A stretch of 64,000 nt of DNA from positions 70,221,611 through 70,285,610 of the forward strand of contig OV050030.1 in assembly GCA_920105625.2 (NCBI GenBank), written 5' to 3'. This stretch comes from Clusia tigrina. Taxonomy: Eukaryota; Arthropoda; Insecta; Diptera; Clusiidae. Of this stretch, positions 1-8,113 are shown piece by piece. Within the stretch, counting starts at the first letter, position 1; each line of letters begins with the position of its first letter. The notes beneath the pieces were generated by a model. It searched no databases. It saw nothing but the letters and a program-made list of their open reading frames with translations, and was not told where the DNA came from. Made by a program: the position numbers and the translations under genes.

Positions 1-413
1 TATAGAATAGAATTGTGTCATTGTTTAGATATTTGTAGATACGCCAATGAGAAAAGAGTCAATGAAAGACCAAATTATAAAAAGGGGAATTTAAAAAAAA
101 AATAATGATGGATAAAAATAAAAAAAAAAAAAATAATAAAAAAAACAAACAAACAAAAACAAAAACAAAGTAACGAAAAAAATAAAAATAAAAGAAAGAA
201 AACTACAAAAGAAAATAAAAGCTAAAAAAAAAAATATATATATGGAAAAGAAAAGAATAAAAAAGGAAGAAAAAAACCGTGATAGAACCCAAATAAGGCG
301 ATTTTAAAAAAAAAAAAGATGTAAATAAAAACAAGTCATATGTATGTACTATAGAGTTAAATAAGTGCACATAATTGTTTACAGTGCAAGAAAATTATTG
401 TAGAGATTTTATG

Positions 414-434
414 GAAGTTAGTTGCACTAACTTC
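414..434 (+). other. hairpin just upstream of polypurine tract
   Basis: A perfect inverted repeat with 9-nt arms (GAAGTTAGT and ACTAACTTC) around a TGC loop, ending 6 nt before the polypurine tract. The same perfect hairpin sits at the same place in the copies at 35190-35210 and 39659-39679, and one with a mismatch at 60103-60123. Confidence 0.7.
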
Positions 435-440
435 TTTTAG

Positions 441-454
441 AAAGAGGGGAGGGA
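441..454 (+). promoter_or_regulatory. polypurine tract (plus-strand primer)
   Basis: An uninterrupted purine run (AAAGAGGGGAGGGA) ends exactly where the LTR begins with TGTTG. This is the expected position for the primer of plus-strand DNA synthesis in LTR retroelements. Confidence 0.85.
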
Positions 455-931
455 TGTTGTGAGTTAGAATCAAGCTACTTACGCGTAGTTGACTCACAGC
501 ACCGGCTCCTATTAAATTCATTAAGAACGCACATATTTTTAGGGTGCAAATATTGTAAATGAACAGTATTTATGTATTAATTATGATGTAAACTTCTAGG
601 GTGTTACAGTTCCGCAGTCAAGCTGACGAGGGGCATTTAGAATGCACCGACGACATTTTACTTTCAGTAGGTCAGTTGGCTTGAGCCACTGACACCAAAT
701 AACAATTGCGTAACTGGAACACCAGAAAAGTGAAGACGTAGACTGTAATGTTTATTTGTAAATAGTATATAAGAACTAGCATTTTAAGAATAAAGCTCTC
801 TTGTGTTTTTAAAACTGAAAGGTGAAAAGTGTTTGTACTTTACGTTAGGGTTCTTGATTTGCAGCCACGCGCTCGGAAGAACTGCGACAGGACGTCGCTC
901 TCGCCGACAAGCAGACACGAGGACCCCAACA
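455..931 (+). repeat. 3' LTR of copy 1
   Basis: The LTR starts TGTTGTGAG and ends CCCCAACA, so its ends are the short inverted repeat TGTTG/CAACA. It is a diverged version of the LTRs at 34697-35169, 39134-39638 and 49652-50124 (those on the minus strand). It contains a TATA box and a poly(A) signal. The matching 5' LTR would lie outside the window. Confidence 0.85.
766..794 (+). promoter_or_regulatory. LTR TATA box and poly(A) signal
   Basis: TATATAAG at 766-773 and AATAAA at 789-794. Both elements are also present in the other full LTRs of this family, which supports use as core promoter and 3'-end signal. In a 3' LTR only the poly(A) function matters for the element itself. Confidence 0.6.
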
Positions 932-1427
932 CCACCCAACGAATGGCGATTGTGAAGGATCACCGAGGTCCACCCGGACTCAGACGGTAGGGTGCGAGTC
1001 GCGAAAGTGCGGACAGCACGCGAAGTCGTTACAAGGCCCATCACCAAGATGGTTCTACTCCCTCGAGTGGGAGTGCAGGCTGAGTAACCCCGGCATCCGG
1101 TCTTTTGGCCATTTCTGTAGCAAGTTCCACTCTCCGTAGCTTCTATTTTTAGTTCGTAGTCTTTCGTCTTCGTAGTCTTTATACTTTTTAAATATCATTC
1201 CTCGTTTCTTCTATATTGAGTCCTTAGTCTTCCTCGCTAAACTGTAGACGTAGATCTCGCATGGCTCTGCCACGGGATAAAATTGTGGTACTCCACGTAG
1301 TCCTGTAGCAGCTACTTCTCCTATTATTAGCGTTCAATAAGCCCATCAAACGTATTATATTTCCTCCTATAATTGATGACTAATAATAATTTGAATTTTC
1401 CACAGACTTTCCCATCTTGCCGTGCTG
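932..1427. other. unassigned sequence after LTR
   Basis: I see no coding motif or repeat here. The part to about 1090 has balanced composition. The rest is pyrimidine-rich on the plus strand. Confidence 0.4.
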
Positions 1428-1727
1428 ACTGGCGGGGCAAACGCTATATCGGGCCCTGTCCCAGTTGTGCTCCTAAGGTTCAGCTAGTGTTCCCAGCTCC
1501 CGTGATGTTGCAGGGGTCGACGCCATTTCGCAACCTGGGGGCAGCGCCGTCTCGCGCCCACGATGCAGCGACCACATTCAGCGCCACAGCGGCAGCTACG
1601 CCATCGCGCACACGCGCCCGACCTGCGCCACCTGTAGCGCGTTCGCCACCAGTAGAGCCGAGGAGTTTCCATCCCCCCATAACCAGGGGCCAACGCCATT
1701 GCGCGTCCGCACCACAGCTGCGCCACC
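1428..1727. other. GC-rich block of unknown origin
   Basis: About 300 bp of markedly GC-rich DNA in an AT-rich setting, with many irregular GCGCCAC or TGGCG-type words. Both strands stay open (a plus ORF 1373-1783, a minus ORF through to 1480), as expected of GC-rich DNA, so openness is weak evidence for coding. It ends exactly at the palindrome that starts at 1728. Confidence 0.4.
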
Positions 1728-1972
1728 TACTGCACAAAAATGGCTTTATGGAACAATCAATGATGAAGACAGACAAGAAATAGAAGGACACCTTAACGTA
1801 ATAGATACAAACAATCACAATGCTATACAAAACCTTAACAGTCAGATAAAAATTATTTTCCTTAAGGTTTTGTATAGCATTGTGATTGTTTGTATCTATT
1901 ACGTTAAGGTGTCCTTCTATTTCTTGTCTGTCTTCATCATTGATTGTTCCATAAAGCCATTTTTGTGCAGTA
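1728..1972. repeat. perfect palindrome with 111-bp arms
   Basis: Arms 1728-1838 and 1862-1972 are reverse complements across their whole length, with a 23-bp spacer. The right arm is the native envelope coding sequence of element E1 (minus strand). The left arm is an inverted copy of it. Confidence 0.85.
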
Positions 1973-2289
1973 CCCATGAAATTAAATAGTCCACGTTTTT
2001 CTCTGTGTGGAATTAATGTATAAATTTTGTTTCGGGTGTTATTTAATTGTATTTCTAAAGCAATCGATTTTTCTTGTGGGTTTGATTTTCTTATATTATT
2101 TTGTAAGTTGTCGACTATATCTAAGATTTCGTATGGATTTATAAAATATAGTATTGTATCGTAGTTTTTAACGAGAGCGACGTTGTCTATTGTTAGTTCG
2201 GTGTAGCCCAGGTTGGTATTTATCTTCTCCATTAGCAGATGGGTGTGGCTTACGTTCGGTGTCCACAGTATCAGGAATAATATTAACAT
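1862..2289 (-). pseudogene. env: envelope glycoprotein N-terminal fragment (E1)
   Basis: The first in-frame ATG is at 2289 and is followed by a hydrophobic signal-peptide-like stretch. About 90 residues further on is a furin-type site (REKRG), then a fusion-peptide-like region and the start of the membrane-fusion domain, as in the F-type envelope proteins of errantiviruses. AG-type splice-acceptor sequence (TTTGCAG) lies just upstream of the ATG, fitting expression from a spliced mRNA. The gene is lost after about 140 codons at the palindrome, so the rest of the fusion domain and the membrane anchor are absent. Confidence 0.75.
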
Positions 2290-2447
2290 CCATTTTACCT
2301 GCAAATTTAGTTTCTCTTTTAATATTGGATGTATGTATATTTCCTAATGCTTTCTTAGTATATTTTGGTTCTTCCTTATTTTATAATTTTTGATGTAGCC
2401 TTCTGATCTATTTTCTGAATAGTGTTCTCTGTTTGTGTTGTGTTTAA

Positions 2448-3767
2448 TTATGTACCTAGTTTTTCTTTAATGGAATTTGTATAAATCTGACTTTTGTCAC
2501 ACTTCCCTTGTTGTACATTAATTGGTATTTCCTTTATTGTTGAGTGGTAACTATTATTATACGAGTACCATTCTATTGCCCTACACATTTTCTCTTTTAT
2601 GCTAAGTTGCTTGTTTTCGATATTTAGAATTCTTATTCTCTCTGCTAATGTATTGTGTAGCCGTTCGATATCAGAGTTTCCTGTGTGGTTGTTTGCTTTT
2701 ACTAAATGAAGTTCTATGTTCTCGTTTCGTAAGTAGTCTTTTACATGCATACTTTTAAATTCATTATCTGTGATTAGTTTCTTAAAATGACCCTTTTGTG
2801 ATCTGAGATCTCTTAGTTTTTCAATAATCGTTCTGTGATTTCTATCTTCAAGGTAATATGCGGTGGCGAACTTAGAGAAGCTATCGATAAATGTCAAAAA
2901 ATTAGCTTTTGAGTTTGTGTATACGTCCATATGTACTATTTGGTTAATGTCTGTTGGAGTCTCTGTCATTTTCAAATTTTCCTTGATAGGATTTCTATCA
3001 TATTTTACGCGGTTGCAAGTATCGCAATTGTTTATGTATTTCTGAATCATATTTTTTAGGTTAGGGTAATATATATATTTTTTGAGGCCTTCATAATTTT
3101 CATTAATTCCAGTATGTCCTGTTTCGTATTTGTGGTATTTTTGTATTTGTTTGTAGGTTTCATCTTCATTGTCCATATCTTTTGCATAGTAGGCACATCT
3201 TACGAATTTTAAGTTATTTTCGGAAAGCTCTTTTGCTTTATGTTCAAATGTTTTAAAATCGTTGTCAGTTAACTCTGAGTAAACTCCTATTTTTCCATTT
3301 CCTGCGTGGTGCTTTAAAATAAGAGATATGTTACGTTGTAGGTCAGCTGCGCTTAAAAAAATTTTCTTATTGCAATGTTTGATACTAAAGTCCTGTGTTT
3401 TGTCATTTGTAAGTATGATTTGTGTTTTAAATCTATTCACTACAGTATCTAATGTTGGTATATGGTTGTTAGGGTATTGTGTATCTGGATGTTCAATACC
3501 AGGTTCTTGACTGTGAACTTCTATTGTGTTGATTTCATTTGTGTCTGCATTAACTCGGCTTAAAAAATCTGCTACTTTATTATCGCCTCCTTTGATGTAA
3601 TCCATGTTTATATTATATTCTCCTAGTTTCAAAAGCCATCTTTGCAATCGAGGATTAATATCTTTGCCTTTTGTTTTAGCATGTAACCATTTTAAGGGTT
3701 GGTGTTCTGTTGCCAGTTCAAAATTTACTCCATAAATGTATGGTCTGAAGTAATTGGTGGCCCACAC
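2448..3767 (-). CDS. pol: RNase H end and integrase of E1 pol
   Basis: An open stretch of 439 codons. The N-terminal 90 residues are the end of an RNase H-like domain (HQPLKWL, then DNKVADFLSR). The integrase follows: an HHCC zinc-binding region (H...H, CDTC) near residues 205-245, then the catalytic core with Asp in VHMDVY, Asp in ITDNEF and Glu in DIERLH. All three catalytic residues are present. It makes and joins the cDNA ends during integration. The reading frame is cut off from RT by a damaged stretch (3768-4095), so no full polyprotein could be made. Confidence 0.85.
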   Translation of the reverse strand: MWATNYFRPYIYGVNFELATEHQPLKWLHAKTKGKDINPRLQRWLLKLGEYNINMDYIKGGDNKVADFLSRVNADTNEINTIEVHSQEPGIEHPDTQYPNNHIPTLDTVVNRFKTQIILTNDKTQDFSIKHCNKKIFLSAADLQRNISLILKHHAGNGKIGVYSELTDNDFKTFEHKAKELSENNLKFVRCAYYAKDMDNEDETYKQIQKYHKYETGHTGINENYEGLKKYIYYPNLKNMIQKYINNCDTCNRVKYDRNPIKENLKMTETPTDINQIVHMDVYTNSKANFLTFIDSFSKFATAYYLEDRNHRTIIEKLRDLRSQKGHFKKLITDNEFKSMHVKDYLRNENIELHLVKANNHTGNSDIERLHNTLAERIRILNIENKQLSIKEKMCRAIEWYSYNNSYHSTIKEIPINVQQGKCDKSQIYTNSIKEKLGT

Positions 3768-4095
3768 GATTGCTAGTAATTCCTTTTCTATGGTTGAGTA
3801 GTTTCGTTCATGATCGTTTAATGTTCTGCTAGCGTAGCAAATAGGGTGATTATTCTGTTTTAGAATAGTTCCTATAGCATGCTAGCATCGGTAACTACTT
3901 AAAATTTTTTGTTAATGTCAGGATATTTTCATATGGGTGCTTCCGTCAATATTAGTTTTAGTTTTTCAAAGGCATTTATATAGTTTGAGTCGTTTATGTT
4001 TATTTTGCTGTTTTTTTGAGGTATTGAGTCATTGGTTTAGGTTTTTTGGAATAATCTCATATGAATTTGCGATAGTAGCCAGTTATTCCCAAAAA
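3768..4095 (-). pseudogene. pol: damaged RT-RNase H junction of E1
   Basis: Minus-strand translation shows RNase H pieces (for example NRIITLFATLAEH-like in shifted frames and an AIVWATNYF-type motif), broken by stops and frame changes. It joins the RT ORF to the integrase ORF. Confidence 0.6.
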
Positions 4096-5331
4096 TTATT
4101 TTATTTGTTTTGTTGTTCGAGGCAATCTAAGGTTTAAAATAGTTTCGATTTTCCTTGGATTAGATTTGACGCCTTCGGGTGTCAGAACGTGTCCCAAATA
4201 TTCGGTCTCTTTTGAAAAGAATTTGCATTTATCAAATTGAATTTTTAGGTTATGCGAACGTAATTTCTCGAATATTTTCTTAATACTACTTACATGTTCG
4301 CCTATGGTTGTGCTAAACACCAATATGTCGTCCATATATACTACGCAGATCTTGTTTATGAATTCCTGTAATACCGAATTCATAAGGCGTTGAAAAGTTG
4401 ATGGGGCATTTTTCAGACCAAACGGCATTCGTACGTACTCATAATGTCCTAAAGGCGTGGAAAAAGCAGTTTTCTTCCTGTCCTCCTCTTTTACTAAAAT
4501 TTGGTGGAAACCTTTTGCCAAGTCAAGGGATGTGAAATACTGAGCCCTGCCTAATTTATCCAAAATGTGGTCAATGTTGGGAATAGGAAACTTGTCATCG
4601 GTTGTTATTTCGTTCAGTTTCCTATAGTCGATCACTATGCGCCATTTTTTCTTTTCAGAGTAGTCAGTCTTCTTAGGTACAATCCATAGGGGACTATTAT
4701 AAGGTGAATTACTTTCCTTTATAATACCTTGTTTGAGCATATCTGCAATTTGAGTAGATATCTCTTGCTTGTGGATTTGCGGGTACCTATATATTTTTGA
4801 ATATATTGGCTGCTCATTTTTCGTGTTAATTTCGTATTCGATTCCTGTAGTGTTTGTTAGATTGTCACCGTCTTTATAAAATAGGTCATTATAAGAGTTT
4901 ATTAACTTCTTCAAATGCATTGATTCTTCAGAATTCAAAGATTTGGTAAGTTGTGACATATCTTCGTCTCCGAAGCTGTTAGAATCTAATTGATGTATTT
5001 CTTCAAATTGAAATGGACAAGCACTTATAAATTTTATTTTGTTGTTATTGCTTAACAGAACTTCCTCTCTCATATCTACAACTGCTCCTAATGGTCTCAG
5101 TAGATTTTGGCCTAATATTGCGTCGAATTGTTTATTAAAAAATTTTGTAGTTTTCCAAACCATATTTGCATCTTCATTAAATTCACTAGGTAAAGCAGTT
5201 GTAATTTGCGTGTCAATCAGCGTTTGGTTGTTGAGTGAATTGAATTTTATTGATGCTGTTAGTTTTTCCCTCCTATATTGTGGTAATTTTCTGTCATCGA
5301 GTAAGGATGTTGATGATCCTGAATTAGACAC
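4096..5331 (-). CDS. pol: protease end and reverse transcriptase of E1 pol
   Basis: 411 open codons. The first about 90 residues are retropepsin-like, starting at an NSGSS motif where DTG/DSG is expected and ending with ILGQNLLRPLGA. The catalytic Asp may therefore be mutated to Asn. Reverse transcriptase follows, with SPYNSPLWIVPKK, the first catalytic Asp in TSLDLAKGFHQI, and YMDD. It copies element RNA to DNA. The ORF ends where the thumb and connection regions begin, through a frameshift. RT motifs agree with the 17.6/297/gypsy group. Confidence 0.85.
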   Translation of the reverse strand: MSNSGSSTSLLDDRKLPQYRREKLTASIKFNSLNNQTLIDTQITTALPSEFNEDANMVWKTTKFFNKQFDAILGQNLLRPLGAVVDMREEVLLSNNNKIKFISACPFQFEEIHQLDSNSFGDEDMSQLTKSLNSEESMHLKKLINSYNDLFYKDGDNLTNTTGIEYEINTKNEQPIYSKIYRYPQIHKQEISTQIADMLKQGIIKESNSPYNSPLWIVPKKTDYSEKKKWRIVIDYRKLNEITTDDKFPIPNIDHILDKLGRAQYFTSLDLAKGFHQILVKEEDRKKTAFSTPLGHYEYVRMPFGLKNAPSTFQRLMNSVLQEFINKICVVYMDDILVFSTTIGEHVSSIKKIFEKLRSHNLKIQFDKCKFFSKETEYLGHVLTPEGVKSNPRKIETILNLRLPRTTKQIK

Positions 5332-6101
5332 CTAATTGTGTCGTTGCCTATCGACAAGATTACTATAGGTAAGTTTGTGAGGCGTTGAGGGAAAATTTAC
5401 TTCATGATCCATGTGGTTTACGTTAGTGAACCTTGATTCTCTCCGATTATTGTAACCCTGTCTAGGATTATTTTGTTGTCTGTTTTGGCCATTATATTGT
5501 CTTTCATCGTGCTGTCGCATTTGTCTTTGGTTATTTTGTACTTAGTTGTATTGTCTGTATTGTCCTGGATTATTTTGTCCGTGGTTGTATTGTGTGTATT
5601 GTCCTGGATTATTTTGGCCGTGGTTGTATTGTGTGTATTGTCCTGGATTATTTTGTCCGTGGTTGTATTGTCTGTAGCTAGTGCTACTATGTTTGAAATT
5701 ATTGTGTACTGTGGAAGTATGACTATTGCATCCCTAATCATTCCTGAACTTTCTAGCAAGTCGAATGCACTCCGTAAGTTTGTTATATTTTTGTTAACTA
5801 TTAGTGTTGCTAAGTTAATGTTAATGTTATTTATAAAGGTTCTTAATATTATGCCCTCATTATTTGCTGGGCTAAATTCTATGGGCTTATTTATGTCGTA
5901 TTCATACTTTTCATTAAGTTTACTTAAAATATTTCTTAGCTCTAAATAATAGGATCTTACTTGAAAGTTTTTTGTTGCGATGGCTCGCTGGTACAGCTGG
6001 TGGTACGTCTCCTTCACTCCAAAGTTGGTTATAAGTGCGTCCTTTATGTCGTCCCAAGAGGCGTTAGATCCCAAGGTTCTGACAACATCTAAGGCAGGAC
6101 C
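5332..6101 (-). pseudogene. gag: gag middle and C-terminal part (E1)
   Basis: This continues the gag that begins at 12157, after the inserted LINE. Residues such as GSNASWDDIKDALITNFG and an LYQRA-type capsid segment are typical of errantivirus Gag. The frame then changes near 5700: the last part (5332-5700) reads as a Gln/Asn/Gly/Tyr-rich tail in another frame from the capsid part, so at least one indel is present. The tail carries a 13-residue repeat. Confidence 0.7.
5532..5678 (-). repeat. 39-bp tandem repeat in gag tail
   Basis: Repeat units start at 5532, 5571, 5610 and 5649 (39-bp period, about 3.8 copies). In the gag frame each encodes a 13-residue unit of the form QNNPGQYTQYNHG. A multiple-of-three period keeps the frame, so copy number could vary without disrupting Gag. 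Confidence 0.8.
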
Positions 6102-6668
6102 CCTACGATGGGTAGTCACCTTGTTGCGGTGTAGGGGCTTACTGTGTGCTGGAACATGGCACATGAAAGACGGTGACATGGTCCAGTTACGCAAACTAAG
6201 AACTACCTTCAACGCACAGGTTGAAAGTAGTTTTCTACGATTCCTGCTCAGTCGTTAACGTCTCGAACGTCTCACTGAGACAGCCGGATCGCCTAGACAC
6301 TAACAATTGGTCAGCCCTTCGGGAAAGTGCGGCAATTCCTTTATAGACCAATGGCCCACTTTCAGTACGGTCATGTCTCTGCTGGACTTGGGTCGCCGAT
6401 TTGCCGGGCGGGGGAGAGAGAAAACTCCCTGGGGCAGGGTTCACCAGACCTATTGACCCAAAAAAAAACACCCTAAATTCACGGTGGAACAGCTATGCCA
6501 GTGAGCTTGCTTGACGGGGTAGAGTCAAGCTTAATAGCGAACTCCGTACGAGGTCCGGCGAACCTACGGTTTTAATTAGCCTTACCACGGGGGCGCCCGT
6601 GTTTGACCAAAACGCAAAAGAAAATTAAAGAAAAATATATGGAAAACTTAAGCCTATATGAAAAAAAA
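6102..6668 (+). promoter_or_regulatory. 5' UTR of LINE L1
   Basis: 567 bp between the target duplication and the first ORF1 ATG (6669). It is GC-balanced and has no long ORF. LINE 5' UTRs normally hold an internal promoter, but I cannot point to a specific element here. Confidence 0.5.
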
Positions 6669-7148
6669 TGGACTGCACACCTTCAAATGTGCATAGTGTG
6701 GCTACAATGAGCCAACAGCCATCATTGGCCGAGGGGGCATCTGGTCCCATCGACAATGAAAGCATGGAGCACGACCTGTTGGGGGGGGGCACCCGGTCCC
6801 TTAACCGACAGGCCGGAGGAGATGGACATCCCACTTAGCCAGGAATCGGCTGGGGTGTCTATCTCCTCGGAACAGGAGAGAAATCTTCTTGAACCTGCTC
6901 CAGAGAAGATTCCAAAACTTAGGGTGAAGCTGTCCGGAGCTGGACGTAAACGTTTTAAGGCTTTGCTTGCCAGGGGCATATCGCTGGAAACAGCTCGGTC
7001 CTTGGCGGCAAATCCAGCCAACGTGTCTGCGCGATGGACCCCTAAAAGATCCCGTTCAGATGGCTCCACGCCGACATCGAACTCCACGCTCGAAGGCCAA
7101 AGCGGTTTGCACAAGAGGGCAACAAAAACATTGATAAAATGTCAATAG
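6669..7148 (+). pseudogene. LINE L1 ORF1, N-terminal part
   Basis: The ORF begins at ATG 6669 (MDCTPSNVHSVATM). After a run of nine G (6781-6789) the sensible frame switches to the one that stays open to 7148. That frame contains a basic segment (KLRVKLSGAGRKRFKALL) as in RNA-binding ORF1 proteins, and ends shortly before the main ORF1 frame opens at 7139. At least two frame changes therefore separate the ORF1 pieces. No CCHC knuckle is visible. Confidence 0.6.
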
Positions 7149-8113
7149 TGGCCCCAGCGGACCCGCCGGTGTGTGGTGAGATGAAGGAGGCGGAGACCTT
7201 ACTTGGGGGCGAACCTGGTCCCAGTAAGAGGGTGGTGAGTGTCTCTGAAAGACATGGCGTACAGGGCGCCTCCTTGGGGGTCCCCTGCTCAAAGCTTACT
7301 CTAGCGGAGACAGTCTGCTCCAAAAATATAGGGGTTATACCTAGCAATTTCCCGGAGGGCATATGGTCCACTGAAGAAATTGGGAAGGTACAACGGTGTA
7401 TTCTCGACAAGATGTTCGAGACTCGTGGGGGCCCAGTAAAGCCACACTTCGCAGGCTTTAGTTTCAAGCCTGGATGGTTGACGATCAACTGTCTGGACGA
7501 CGAAACCGTAGCCTGGGCTGAAGAAAGGATACCAGCCATGAAGCCATGGGAGGGGGCTGAATTGAAGGTGGTGGACGAGGCAAAAGTGCCAAAGGCCAAG
7601 ATCTTCGTTGGCTACTTTCCCGGCTCGGTATCTTGGCAAAATGACCGAATTTTGGGGCAAGTGGAGTCGCAGAATTCGGGCATTAGTGTCAGCGAGTGGC
7701 GGGTGCTCCATCGCCTACAAAAAGGTGACCAGGTCGAGCTGGCAATTGCTCTGGACCCCATCTCGTCTGAAAGGGTTGACACACTGGGTAACAAGGTCTA
7801 CTATGGCTTTGGCAGTGCCCAGGTCCGACCTAGACTGAAGGGGAACAGGGCAAAATCTGCTGTAGGTGTTGAAGAGCAACCAACAATATCTGTTGCAGCG
7901 CGGGCAAAGCAGAGTAGCCAGAAGCCGAAAACGGGGCCCATTTTCACAAAGCCAGTACCGAGAGCGGAGAGAGGCAACACACGTGTCCAACGTCCAAAAC
8001 CATCTGCTCTCTCTGGTAGGCTCAGGAAATGGGAGAGAAAAGACCCGGAGGCTGCGGAGACTTTGCGGAGCACAAAGGGTGGTAAGATCCGCAAGGATCG
8101 GTCTGGGAAATAA
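7139..8113 (+). CDS. LINE L1 ORF1, main part (RNA-binding ORF1 protein)
   Basis: 324 codons. Residues about 85-220 (IWSTEEIGKVQRCI through KIFVGYFPG and QVELAIALDP) resemble the DUF4780-type domain found in ORF1 of LOA-like insect LINEs. The C-terminal 90 residues are basic and low in complexity. ORF1 proteins coat the element RNA. The stop codon overlaps the ORF2 start as TAATG (8111-8115), a stop-start arrangement known to support termination-reinitiation in the LINE SART1. The assignment of the domain is from memory of its pattern and was not searched. Confidence 0.65.
   Translation: MSIVAPADPPVCGEMKEAETLLGGEPGPSKRVVSVSERHGVQGASLGVPCSKLTLAETVCSKNIGVIPSNFPEGIWSTEEIGKVQRCILDKMFETRGGPVKPHFAGFSFKPGWLTINCLDDETVAWAEERIPAMKPWEGAELKVVDEAKVPKAKIFVGYFPGSVSWQNDRILGQVESQNSGISVSEWRVLHRLQKGDQVELAIALDPISSERVDTLGNKVYYGFGSAQVRPRLKGNRAKSAVGVEEQPTISVAARAKQSSQKPKTGPIFTKPVPRAERGNTRVQRPKPSALSGRLRKWERKDPEAAETLRSTKGGKIRKDRSGK

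Larger units (their letters stand above)
1..931 (+). mobile_element. 3' end of errantivirus-like LTR retroelement (copy 1)
   Basis: This is the terminal part of a Ty3/Gypsy provirus with env, cut by the window edge. Positions 1-413 are the A-rich segment that follows the env stop in this family. A hairpin, a polypurine tract and a 477-bp LTR follow. The same order is seen in reverse at 34697-35690 and 39134-40087, and forward at 59729-60412. The block just after env (about 41-90) is nearly identical in all copies, whereas the A-rich remainder varies. No coding sequence remains. The family assignment rests on comparison with the copies inside the window. Confidence 0.85.

Noticed and set aside
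1029..1050. Similarity of CCATCACCAAG near 1036 and near 60420
   Set aside because: Only about 11 shared bases beyond the LTRs, at different distances from the LTR ends; probably chance.
1373..1783. Pro/Ala/Arg-rich plus-strand ORF
   Set aside because: GC-rich DNA stays open in several frames by chance, and the end of the ORF lies in the inverted env copy.
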